64,000 bases of DNA, taken from positions 1,364,001-1,428,000 of the forward strand of contig JAUFSD010000016.1 in assembly GCA_033030425.1 (NCBI GenBank), written 5' to 3'. The DNA comes from Verpa conica. Taxonomy: Eukaryota; Ascomycota; Pezizomycetes; Pezizales; Morchellaceae. Below the pieces are notes generated by a model, which had not been told where the DNA came from, ran no database searches, and saw nothing but the letters and a program-made list of their open reading frames with translations. The position numbers and the translations under genes were made by a program. Within the stretch, counting starts at the first letter, position 1. The number at the start of each line of letters is the position of its first letter. Positions 54,764 through 64,000 of this stretch are shown here, piece by piece.

Positions 54764-55535
54764 ATAAGCCAATACAAGATCAAAAACAAGGGCCGCGACA
54801 AGCCCGGGAGAGGCACTAAAAACGAACCTATCACAGGCCCCTCGTAGATTCCTTGTCCAGTCGAAGCTGCCACTACCACACCACAAACTACTCCTGGCCC
54901 TGCACATGGTTTTCCCCTGCCCCCGACGACTCCAACTAGCGCTACAGGAACACGAGCCTCCGAATCTGCCAGAGTTTCCGGACAAGGCCTCCCCCCAACC
55001 CAGGCATCCCCGAGTACCGCCCCTGAGCCATCAGCCTCTGCTTCAGATGTTACGATCCACATATGCCCCGACAACATAGCCATAATCTTAGAAACATGGA
55101 GCAGACACAGGGTTGTTCCATACCGTCAAATCTTTTGTGCCGACTGCTCAATCAATTTGTTAGAGGAATACTTAGGTGTAATATTGTATGCCGACTCAAG
55201 CTTCTTTACACGGAAAGGGGACTTGTATTTCAATTACACAAGTGATAGAACCCCAACATTCAGATTCAATCCGAGCAAACCGGAAGATGTAAGAGATATC
55301 CATTTACGCTTCCAAGGGAAACCAAGTAAGACAATCGGAGTGATCTTGTGCGTACGCAGCAGGAGAATACCGGTAAATTTCTCTGTATCTAGTTCCTTTC
55401 CATACTCTTAGCTAACAGAGAAATTGTGCTCAGCGGATGTATTGGATCCCCATCTTCATTTTCTCAGCAATCATTATCATCACTGTGATACTCGCTTATG
55501 TATATAAGCATGAAGGTTCAGAAACCATGGTATGA
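54764..55535 (+). pseudogene. tail-anchored membrane protein, decayed copy 1
   Basis: Aligned with copy 2, the start codon is ATA (54764-54766) instead of ATG and there is an in-frame TAG near 54848. The rest is open: a basic N-terminus (KNKGRDKPGRGTK), a long Pro/Thr/Ser/Ala-rich region, a middle domain (AIILETWSRHRVVPYRQIF and LLEEYLGVILYADSSFFT), and, after an intron at 55373-55433, a single hydrophobic segment (IPIFIFSAIIIITVILAY) near the C-terminus. I do not recognise the family. The layout suggests a cytosolic protein anchored by its C-terminus. Confidence 0.55.
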
Positions 55536-55720
55536 AATATCCGGGGTGATTATAAAACAAGCTACAAAGAACTATCACTGGCTGATCTGAGAGGGGGGCT
55601 TGCGGGATGACTGAGTCGGCTGTCTTTCGACCTGATTATTCCTACCCCATCTCACATCAGAATTTTCTTCCGCATCTTCTGACCCTACCTCTAACAAACC
55701 TCTCCACCTCTACTTTAACT

Positions 55721-56812
55721 ATGAGCCAACGCCAAAAGAAGAACAAAGGCCGTGACAAACCTGGGAGAGGTTCATACGGTACTAAAAAACACTACCCCGG
55801 CTTCCTCCCCAACCGAAGAATCAGTGCCAGATTACGAATTCCAACATCCGCTACAAATCCATTGCATTTCCAGTCAAAGCTGCCCCAACTACCTCTGCAC
55901 CACAAGTTTCACGAGCTACTCCAAGCTGTGCATAGCCTCCCCGGCCCGGATCAATCTCCGCATCCACCAGATACTCCTCCGGCTAGGGTAGCTTACAGCA
56001 CCACCTCTGCGTCACCAGTCGATATACCGGGTGTTCATATATTCCCCCGATAAAGCCATGGTTTTAGAAACATGGAACCGTTGAAGAGTCCCCTCCTCGG
56101 TAGATGCCTTTTCCTCGCTGCTCTATTTATTCGGTGAAGAGATATTTTCGTGGGATCATGGATACTGACTCGAGGTCCTATAGAAGAAGTGGAGTTTTCA
56201 AGGTTTAGTGCACAGTGCGGTTGCCCTATACGGGTTCGGATTATAAGGATATTAGCCCGGTAAGAATATACGGCCGACACGGACAAAGGATATTTTATAT
56301 CCACCAGTATCGTCCTATAACAACTACTCGATAATGATATGATACTGTCTAGAATATATATTCTTATAGGGCGATTGTACTGTGGCAGCAGTATGGTCGG
56401 TACAGAGGCTCGGCCCGAGAGATACCGGTGGTGAGATGGAGACCACCCACGCTCAAAAAAGAGACAGTGTTTGTCTTGGGGTGGTTTAGGGCTACTGCGA
56501 AACCCATGGAACCAGACTTGGTTCGGTTTCTTGTGCGATTGCCTAATTCTTTCGAATGGCCAACCTCCGTAAAAAAACACCAAAGGAAAGCCAAGTAAGA
56601 CAATTGGGATAACGCTACGTATCAATCCTGGGAGAATACCGGTAAGTTCCTCTATATCTGATTTCTTTCTGTACTCTTAGCTAACAAGGATAATTTGTTC
56701 AGCGAATGTACTCAAACCCCGTATTAATCTTCTCAACTATCATCATTATCACCTGGTGCTCGCTTATGGGTTTAAGCATGAAGGGTCGAAACAGCATGGT
56801 ACGGCATGCTAG
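55721..56812 (+). pseudogene. tail-anchored membrane protein, decayed copy 2 with MITE insertion
   Basis: The start (MSQRQKKNKGRDKPGRG) and the end (intron 56642-56702, then a hydrophobic tail and KHEGSKQHGTAC) match copy 1. The middle is frameshifted, and a stretch of about 170 bp at 56213-56382 with pogo-like ends interrupts it. The two copies form a tandem duplication with a period of about 0.96 kb at the 5' end. Confidence 0.55.
56213..56382. mobile_element. degenerate pogo-related MITE
   Basis: Inverted ends CAGTGCGGTTGCCCTATA (left) and CAGTACAATCGCCCTATA (right, reverse strand), with internal TAAGAATAT motifs like those of the pogo element at 24.9 kb. No clear TA duplication remains. 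It lies within decayed gene copy 2. Confidence 0.5.
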
Positions 56813-59800
56813 GTAAGACCCAAACTGAACCAACCTAATATTTATTCTTGCTAACTTAGTAAGGTAACTTGTTCACTAGTCTCTTCCAGGTTACTGTTCG
56901 TAGGGTCTACACCGGGGAAAGGGGAGATATTGTGCCGGGTTCGGTGATGGTGGCGGTCGTGGTGGCGGTGTTGTGATATTCCACCCCACTCTTCCATACT
57001 GGCTTCGATGTACCTAAGATTCACTGAAGGGCCTTCCTAATATATAATATCAAGTTTGTAGTTATTCATCTTTCATACGCTTATGCATCTGTATAGAGGT
57101 GAATTTGCTCTATACAGGGTGCTCAACTGTGATATTACCGGCTCTGTCTATCAGGGGCTAAGATAGGACCAAAGGTAAGAAAACTCTATAAGAGTAGGAG
57201 CGCTTCGGGACCTTTGTAGGGTACCTTCCCAGGGAATTCCGGCCTCTGCCAATATGCTGCTCCGGCTTCAGTAGTAGCGGTAGGCACAGTAGGCAATCAT
57301 ACACATAATGCCCTCGATTCCATCAATATTTCCAATATCAAAATTCTCCCACTAACACGTTCTCCCACCTGGTACCCGAGTACCCACTTTCATTTCTCGA
57401 TAGATATTTAGGAATCGATACCACGCATTGACAATTGTGAACTCTGCATTTTTAAAAAAACTAACTTTAACAAGACACAGAACCTTAATTAATGAGTAAA
57501 ACAAAAAAAAGACACAGAACCTTAAGTACAAAATTTATAGAATTATATAAACATAATTATTATCCTTCATCCCAAGCTATTGGGGAAGATAAGGACTACC
57601 CTAATCAAGGCAAGTCTTGAAAAATATAGTCCGTTGCGCCGGCACTAATCTTTCGCCTCGTACTCATTGAAAAGTCCCATACTTTCGTAGTCAATCAATC
57701 GACCCTCCTTCTTAATCTGCTGCATCTCCCTCATATACATTCTGCTGAAACCAGTGTACAGGCAGAAACCATGCTCCGGATCAGACGTAGGAATAAGGCC
57801 TTTTTGAATAAGATTAGCGCGGGCTATCGTCGTCGTATATTGCAACGAGCGCGCCGGAATATCCGCAGCGTCCAAGAGGGGAGTCTTGTAGTACGCATCT
57901 CAGATCCAGACGGAGGGAGGTAATTGCCAAAATAGGCGCCGCACTATCCAACTCGAAAGTCAGTGAATGCTTCCTAATTCCAGCGCTGACAACTTACAAT
58001 ATACGACATCCTAGATCCCATTGTTAACAAGAAGACGCCTCCAAAACGGTTCGTCGTCGATATATACTCTTCCGTTAACAATGACTAATTTCATATCTTG
58101 TTAGAAAAGGAAACAGGGCCTAGTGCGGGCTTTTGCACGTACTACCAACTGCATCCATGAACGAGGGATCTCTGGTATGGGAGGGATACTGTAAGAGTGC
58201 CGTATCGAGCTGATACTCTGTCAGTGGTTGCGGGAGGAACTCCCACAACATGGGGCGAGATCTGCAACGGAGACGTAGGTAGACCTGTACTATCATTTGT
58301 GGAACTGGAGTAGTGGGCGCTGGGGTGTATAAACAGTCACTGATGGGTTCCATTGCCATGAAGTGGTGGGCGCTGGGCAGGACATTCTAGTTTCAGTAGG
58401 TTTTAGAGATTGTCAGGAGTGGTTAGAGAAACTTACGTTCAACGCGGAGCAAGTGTAATCGTAATCCGGAGTTGGATATTATGTAGCGAGAGCTTTTTAT
58501 TATCGCACCAGACAAAAAGGAAGCAAAAGTGTGTGATGGAGATGGGAAGACGTCGTAGAGATTCTGCCTTAGCCTTGGGCTCTTTGGGCCGCCAAGTACG
58601 TCATGAGCACTAATGTAGGTTCAATAATCTTGACATCATTTGTGCTATAAGCTATGGTTTGTCATCGCTTCTTGCCCGAGTGCTACAGCATCCTTTTCAG
58701 ATGACATTTTATATTTCGTTGCTATTGTAGGAATGTAACACGGCTATGTATATATACGTCGACCGGAGTACATTCGCACCCCCACCACGCCGGGTGCTGA
58801 GAACCCAGAGGATCCCGTATGGGATAGCAAGATTTGGTAATGAATCTGAGATAGAAAATCAATTTTGCAATAGAAAAGGCTTTGATCCGGGGGACAGTAA
58901 GGGATATATCTGGGATCCTGAGGTCCAGTATAGCAAGGCGTGATTATAGATCGGCGGAGAAGTTATACCGCTAGAGATCTCAGTAGGTGTTGCCTCCTAT
59001 GGTGTCTTAGATGACTACTCTTGCCCTCGTTTCTTTTTTTCTATTTTTGCATTGTGTCTTAGGTGGCTTCTCAGTACATACCCATATTCTGTGAAATGAT
59101 ATTAAGCCAAGTGTATGTAATAGATATAAATGTATAAATAACTTCATTTACCTATCGAGTGATATATGATTCTTTAGGCTCCATATACTTATGGTTAATT
59201 CACTCATTCAGTGATATATGATTAATCAAGCCTGTCGAGTGATAGTTCATGGCTGCCCCACTATACAGATTACTCATCATTTATAGACATTTCTAATTGC
59301 GATAGCGCCAAAAGGTGGTAGTAACGGCAAAGCCCCTGACTCAGATAGCGGTATCCTGCGACTTCACGTTATTCCGTAATTGCAAGCTGTGTCGTGCCCC
59401 CCCCGGATAACGTTGGGGGACTGGCCCAGCTCAACACTCATTGACACTGGAGATACCAAGGGAGTTCTACAAAATGCATACAATCGTGCAGAACCGTTCC
59501 CTATGCCTGATGACGAATCTGCACGTCGGAGATCAATAGCACAGGGACATGCAAGATGGCCAAATTAAAGGAACCCAGGTACTGCTCCAGAATCACACCG
59601 GGACAGGGTGCTCCCGGTGCGCTCACTGGCCATAACCTTTTCCCGGGTCTGAGCACTGGCCAACACAAGACATCCAAAAGACTGCAGCCTGCAGGTAAGG
59701 GGGTAGGGGGTCTTGGCGCATACATACAGCTGAACCTCGCGCCCACCGCGTCTTCCAGCACAGCATTCACTCTGCTCACGTCCCCCCCCAAACCCCTCCC

Positions 59801-59820
59801 GCCAAAGCTGTTCGGATGTC
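56813..59820. other. intergenic, possible decayed exons, no supported gene
   Basis: A minus-strand open segment at 57645-57898 (YYKTPLLDAADIPARSLQYT...) has gene-like composition and ends in a stop, but upstream frames (58120-58359 and about 58018-58090, reading KLVIVNGRVYIDDEPFW) need unproven splices. It may be a broken gene. Around 59150-59245 the motif TCGAGTGATATATGATT is repeated three times. The rest shows nothing. Confidence 0.35.
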
Positions 59821-60831
59821 ATGCCATTCCTCAGTCTTCCAAACGAGATCATCCAGGAAATCGCCGAAAACCTCGATGAGTTCGGTCTCAAGAGCCTTCT
59901 CGAAGCTTGCCCCCACCTCACGGCCTTAATACCCCTCCTCGATACGGCTCTCCTGGCAAGCCAAAAGCAGAAGAACCAAGATAGGAGGATCTCGGCACTT
60001 CACTGGGCGGCAGAGAAGGGCTTTAGGAAGCTGGCGACTATTCTCCTGGATAACGGAACCGAGATCAATGTTCGGGACTCGTTCAACCAGACACCATTAC
60101 ACCACGCTGTACTTAGTGACAATGTGATGATGACGACATTCCTTTTGGAACGCGGGGGAGTCGATATTAACGCCCACGATGACGCATGGCAGACTGCATT
60201 TCACTGCGCGGCGTTGTCTGGACAGGAATCGATGGTGAAGATTTTTCTAGATTACGGCTGTGAGATCAACCAGGGCACCCACCAGGCCAAACAGACAGCT
60301 CTTCAATTCGCAGTACAGTTCGGGAATGTTGCCGTCGCCGAATTACTACTCCGCAGAGGTGCCGATATCAACCGCCGATGTGAGAGGGGGAAAACTGCGC
60401 TCCATTGGGCAGCCCAAGGTAATCATGTTTTTAATAGTGATCTGGTGCCGGGGATAAGCCTATTGCTGGACAATGGGGCAGACGTTGGTGTTCAAGATTA
60501 TTTGGGAAATACACCACTTCATGTGCTGGCTCAATGTTATCTAGATGGGGCATGCGACGCGATCAAGGTATTGTTGGAGAACGGTATCGGTATCGATGTG
60601 CAGAATAAAAAGGGGAAAACAGCACTCCATTTAGCGGCATTAGACGACTCGGGGCGTGATTCTCCGGATGTTTTGAACTTGCTGCTTGATGAGGGGGCTG
60701 ATATATCGATTCGGGATGAGCGGGGACTGACGGCGCTTGAGACGGCGGTAAAGAGGGGGTTCCGTTTTAAATTTAGGGATCGGAATGAGTGTGAGATTGG
60801 ATTTCGGGGAAGTATGTTACCAACTCTTTAG
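59821..60831 (+). CDS. F-box-like ankyrin-repeat protein
   Basis: One exon of 336 aa. The N-terminus FLSLPNEIIQEIAENLDEF with a following LLEACPHL is like a fungal F-box. About seven ankyrin repeats follow (SALHWAAEKGF, TPLHHAVLSDN, TAFHCAALSGQ, TALQFAVQFGN, TALHWAAQGNH, TPLHVLAQCY, TALHLAALDD), each with an LLL...GADIN-type loop. F-box proteins bring substrates to SCF ubiquitin ligases, with the repeats as the likely substrate-binding part. Such genes are abundant in filamentous ascomycetes and no partner can be named. The start is the first Met of the frame. Confidence 0.8.
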   Translation: MPFLSLPNEIIQEIAENLDEFGLKSLLEACPHLTALIPLLDTALLASQKQKNQDRRISALHWAAEKGFRKLATILLDNGTEINVRDSFNQTPLHHAVLSDNVMMTTFLLERGGVDINAHDDAWQTAFHCAALSGQESMVKIFLDYGCEINQGTHQAKQTALQFAVQFGNVAVAELLLRRGADINRRCERGKTALHWAAQGNHVFNSDLVPGISLLLDNGADVGVQDYLGNTPLHVLAQCYLDGACDAIKVLLENGIGIDVQNKKGKTALHLAALDDSGRDSPDVLNLLLDEGADISIRDERGLTALETAVKRGFRFKFRDRNECEIGFRGSMLPTL

Positions 60832-61637
60832 CTCTTGTATTGTAGAGTAGTTGGTAGAGGTGATGAGTGTTAGAGTAGTGTATAGTTATTTTTAGTTACC
60901 ATGTATAATATTAATTAATAATTTATCTAAAAGAGATGAAGGATCAAACGGTGCTCTAGAATACATATAAGATCTCTCGTAAAAAGACAGCGTATGTACG
61001 GTTGACCGGATAGTTACTAAGAACTAATTTTTTGCGAGAGAATCAAACCTCACATATTTCAGTAACTCAGCAGACTTAGTAGACTTAGCGAGGCAATATG
61101 CATATATATACTTGGGTTATTATTCCCTAGATTTATCTGTGCTTAAATTATCCTGCTGTCTAGGGTACATATAATCTTAATATATTAAGGTTTCTACCTT
61201 TGTCACCACCTCCAGCCCACTGTAGACATACTTGCCGATCGCGAAGCACATTATCTACATCTTATAATATAAGGTCTAGGATAATATTAGGCATTAATAC
61301 TTAAATTAATTAATTTTCTTCGTTTAATAAAAAGGAAAAAGAGACGGAATACAAAAGAATTTATTTGTGTCATGCTGGGGACATATGTACCTAAGTACTG
61401 CTATAAACAAAAGAAAAGAAAGGAAGAAAAGGCCCTCTTCGAGTAATCCATCATAACTAACAAGACAACAATCTACCTAAGGACAAAATACCACAATAGG
61501 AACCCGCTAACTCCTCTAACGCCAATGAAATGTTGTAATAAATATCAATATACGTCCCAAGTTTAATTGAAGGCGCGGTCTATGAAAATGGCTTCAGCTT
61601 ACCAGTTTCAACTCTAGACGCCATACTCCCTCCTCCT
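60832..61637. other. intergenic, no gene recognised
   Basis: AT-rich sequence with TAATTAAT-type stretches; no open frame with family features and no repeat boundary found. Confidence 0.45.
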
Positions 61638-62115
61638 CTACCCTACTGCCGGGTCCCCTGGTTCTCGGACTAGCGCGGGTTCAATAGTACTCATCACGGG
61701 GGGAACTAATCTAACATCTCGCTCGGGCGCGGGGCGAGTCTGGGATACAGGCATGAGGACTGAGTAGATGTAAATAGCGATGTTGTCGTTTACTATGACC
61801 GCAGCTGGGCTCTGGCTCCCTGCACTTTGTCCGGGATCCTGCGTGGTAACCTGTATCACTTCAACTTAGTATGGAGATAGGGCTTAGGGCTTAGGGTCTT
61901 ACCATGTTCCTCCGCCGTTTCAAGCATTTAAACCCTTGGATTAGGCCAATGATTGCGACCACCACACCAATCAGGCTAGTGACAATAGTAACGATACCAA
62001 TCGTTGAGTTTCCCTCATCCCGGGCGTAGAGAGTATGAAGACTATTACTACCGCGAATTTCGTCTGTAGCCTTGGAAAATGTGACGATTGCTGAAAGGGG
62101 TATAGTTGGAGCCAT
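61638..62115 (-). CDS. small single-pass membrane protein, unknown function
   Basis: Exons 61903-62115 and 61638-61850 around a 52-nt GTAAGA...ACAG intron give 141 aa. Residues 1-37 contain a glycosylation-type NST; residues about 38-60 (IGIVTIVTSLIGVVVAIIGL) form one strong membrane helix followed by a basic stop-transfer sequence (KCLKRRRNM). The C-terminal half is Pro/Val-rich and presumably cytosolic. No homologous family was recognised. The phase-0 intron and clean signals support a real gene. Confidence 0.5.
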
Positions 62116-62733
62116 TGCTTCAGTAGACCTGCCGAGATCCCTAGGGTGTATAACGATTTTCTCCCTTGGAAAGGCCGAATATATCCTTAGTGTGTTGTGT
62201 TGGTGGTCACACCACCCTTAGTGTGGTGGTGGTCCCCACCCTTAGTGGGGGCCAAAATCGGCGAGGCGGTGCACATAGGTATTTTGATACCCTACCAATG
62301 ATTTGGGGGAGGAATCCCTAACCTATGATTTAAAAGAAGTGAAACCTCTCGGCAGTGCTGCCTATTGTATGTACCAACAGAAACATTCAAGACCTGACTT
62401 ACTTGCCACTCTTAAGTTAAAGCCACTCCCTTCCCTTTTTTAGCCCCCACTTTGGGTGGGCAGCATTTTCCACCAGACTAAGGGATAGAAGCTTAGCTTA
62501 GAGCATCTAATTTACACTAGGCTACTCTTTTAATCACTTTGGAATTTTAATCACTTTGGAATTTTCGTCGTTGCGGCCAGCGCCTTGTTGAGAGCCGCCC
62601 GCTGCTTGGAAATTGCACAATGCCGGGTTAGCCTTTTGTACCCTTTTCTCTGTCACACCTATCTTTTCTCCTCTAAATCCGGAAAGTTCGTAGAGGACAG
62701 AAAGCTTGGCTGCAGAAAGTGTTTCCATATGTA
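62116..62733. other. intergenic, short repeats
   Basis: Contains an ACCCTTAGTG-type repeat pair (about 62210-62255) and a CCCCACTTTGGGTGGGCAGC segment (near 62446), with related sequences at about 63390 (inverted) and 63527. These may be ends of an older element that surrounds the MITE run. No gene. Confidence 0.4.
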
Positions 62734-62856
62734 CTTCGGGGGTGAGGGAAAGTCTGTCCCCATGTGGCAGTGGTGACGCCTATTTCGGGTAGGAAATATT
62801 CGCACTAGCCACAGTATTTGAACTGCCTGGGGACAGACTTACCCCTACACCCGAAG
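62734..62856. mobile_element. TA-flanked foldback MITE, 123 bp
   Basis: Inverted arms beginning CTTCGGG and containing AAGTCTGTCCCCA; TA lies at 62732-62733 and 62857-62858. Nearly half of the element is arm. Confidence 0.7.
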
Positions 62857-62877
62857 TACCATGTTTTCCCGTGTTTA

Positions 62878-63017
62878 CAGTTTCAGGTAGAATTATTACG
62901 GAAGTGTGGCGTGCAAGACCAATAACTTTGATTGGCCTTCTTGGTTCTCGGCGATAATTCCAGCGTCAGTATTGGCTGCAAAACCCTATGTTTCCGCAAT
63001 AATTCTACCGGAAACTG
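62878..63017. mobile_element. TA-flanked MITE, 140 bp
   Basis: Inverted ends CAGTTTC(A/C)GGTAGAATTATT then (A/G)CGGAA, flanked by TA (62876-62877, 63018-63019). No coding capacity. It starts only 21 bp after the previous MITE. Confidence 0.75.
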
Positions 63018-63149
63018 TACTTTAAAATCGCGGTCGTTTAGTGACGGGACACAAGCCGCTTACTACAAATCGTAGGCGGTTAATTAGGGACACAAACCAG
63101 TTACCATATGAATTCGAAAGAACCGCCCGGATGCTTTAGAATCCTAGTA

Positions 63150-63338
63150 CTCGCCGAAAAATAAAGTCTGACAATTGATTATGTACTAGTACATAATTAC
63201 ACAAACAGGAATTAGAAAACTGCTGAAAGATAGTGTCTAAATAGCTCAATGTCAATGGGGATAACAATTATAATGTTTGGTTTATTTTATTGCATGTACT
63301 GGTACATAATCGATCATCAGACTTTATTTTTCGGCGAG
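63150..63338. mobile_element. TA-flanked MITE, 189 bp
   Basis: Perfect inverted ends CTCGCCGAAAAATAAAGTCT followed by GA, flanked by TA (63148-63149, 63339-63340). Inside, TGTACT(A/G)GTACATAAT palindromes sit near both ends. Confidence 0.8.
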
Positions 63339-63833
63339 TAGGAGAGCTATGGTGGCTTTTGTGTCTTTGCTAAACGAGCCTACCCTTGTCTGGTGAGACT
63401 TGCTGCCCACCCAATGTGGCGGTGCTGTAGCTTCGTCAATCACAACATAACCAATAAACAAGAGCGTTTGAGTGAAGTATCTGGCAGAGCCAGTAAGAAA
63501 ATTTTAATCTTCTCAAGTCCTTTGGCCCCCATTTTGGGTGGGCATCACCAGAGAAAGGTCTCCCAGTTAAATTTTGCCACTCAACACTGCAGGTCTCTAT
63601 ATTGAGTATCCCTTAAGGTGCCCCCCTTGTGTAACAGCTAGTCATGTCTTTGGCTTGAGTGGCGGTCTAGTAAAGAGTGTTTTTTGAAGTAGTTTCCCCT
63701 AACCCTTCCCCTAACCCAGAAAACCGGTCAGACCCTGATTGGTAGGAGGCCAAAAACCCATACGCACTGCCCAGTCTATCCTGCTGACATAGCGATAATT
63801 TCAGCCCCCACAGAAATGGGGCAGCAATGACAC
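63339..63833. other. intergenic, no gene recognised
   Basis: Contains CCCTAACCCTT-type short telomere-like sequence (about 63699) and the CCCCCATTTTGGGTGGGCAT repeat; nothing coding. Confidence 0.4.
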
Positions 63834-64000
63834 TTTTTTTTTTTTTTTTTTTTATATCAAGTGATTTTATTATTCTGGGTACAAAATCTGGTATGCAGTT
63901 TAAACTATGACCTAAAAAGAACCCTTCCCCTTCCTAAAAATAAAACGCGTCCCCTAAAATTCCAAACTTATAAAATAAACACAAAAGAAAAATTAACAAA
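63834..64000 (-). mobile_element. second LINE copy, 3' end, runs off the window
   Basis: Poly(T) at 63834-63853 is followed by sequence nearly identical to the 3' UTR of the first LINE (24091 onward), including GGGTACAAAATCTGGTATGC and TAAAAAGAACCCTTCCCCTT. It lies in the same orientation as the first copy. Confidence 0.88.

Noticed and set aside
54706..55083. Minus-strand open frame overlapping decayed gene copy 1
   Set aside because: It is the shadow of the Pro/Thr-rich plus-strand region; homology to copy 2 supports the plus strand.
57645..58359. Possible minus-strand gene with a fragment KLVIVNGRVYIDDEPFW, weakly like a CAP10/GT90 glycosyltransferase segment
   Set aside because: Needs two unsupported splices and the resemblance is short. 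Noted as possible decayed exons only.

Overview
The window looks like nuclear DNA of a filamentous ascomycete. Genes are sparse and mostly have 0-3 introns of about 50-60 nt with GT/AG ends and CTAAC/TACTAAT-like branch points. The gene families are fungal: quinate-pathway enzymes, a BIM1-like copper protein, and HeLo and NACHT-ankyrin cell-death proteins. Intergenic DNA is AT-rich and crowded with Tad/jockey-like LINE, pogo/Fot1, LTR and MITE sequence. The TE load resembles some Pezizomycetes genomes, but the class is a guess. I could not recognise any tRNA, rRNA or CRISPR array.

Layout. 1-8 kb: a polytopic membrane protein (1.1 kb) and a BIM1/X325-like secreted copper protein (4.3-5.3 kb) with a probable 6-nt microexon. 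8.2-12.6 kb: a first catabolic block, with a SnoaL-like protein divergent from hydroxyquinol 1,2-dioxygenase, followed by a quinate/shikimate dehydrogenase paralogue. 12.6-38.5 kb: a TE-rich island holding decayed repeats, a frameshifted NACHT-ankyrin gene with a neighbouring HeLo-only gene that appears split from it, a copia Gag remnant, and an 11-kb LINE nest (24071-35155). The nest holds a pogo element and a 3-kb terminal-inverted-repeat element, which itself holds a solo LTR. 38.5-51.5 kb: the main catabolic block, with an MFS quinate-type permease, a type I dehydroquinase-shikimate dehydrogenase fusion, a third quinate/shikimate dehydrogenase paralogue, 3-dehydroshikimate dehydratase, type II dehydroquinase, a succinyl-CoA:3-ketoacid CoA-transferase and maleylacetate reductase. 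51.5-64 kb: an eight-finger zinc protein, a tandem pair of decayed tail-anchored protein genes, an F-box-like ankyrin protein, a small single-pass membrane protein, a run of TA-flanked foldback MITEs, and the 3' end of a second LINE copy at the right edge.

Together the catabolic genes outline a route: quinate/shikimate uptake, dehydroquinate, dehydroshikimate, protocatechuate, (hydroxyquinol), maleylacetate, 3-oxoadipate, 3-oxoadipyl-CoA. The protocatechuate-to-hydroxyquinol monooxygenase, the thiolase and a QutA/QA-1F type activator are not in the window. A near-perfect copy of the qa activator palindrome (GGATAAGAGCTTATCC, 43859-43874) lies in the divergent promoter between two of the dehydrogenase genes, which supports coordinated quinate control.

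The most unusual observations are three very short retroposed fragments (26-51 nt) each bounded by 15-16-bp target duplications, the split HeLo/NACHT locus with its diverged junction repeat, and the combined quinate-hydroxyquinol gene cluster. All gene models were read by eye; splice sites are inferred from reading frame, consensus signals and remembered family features.
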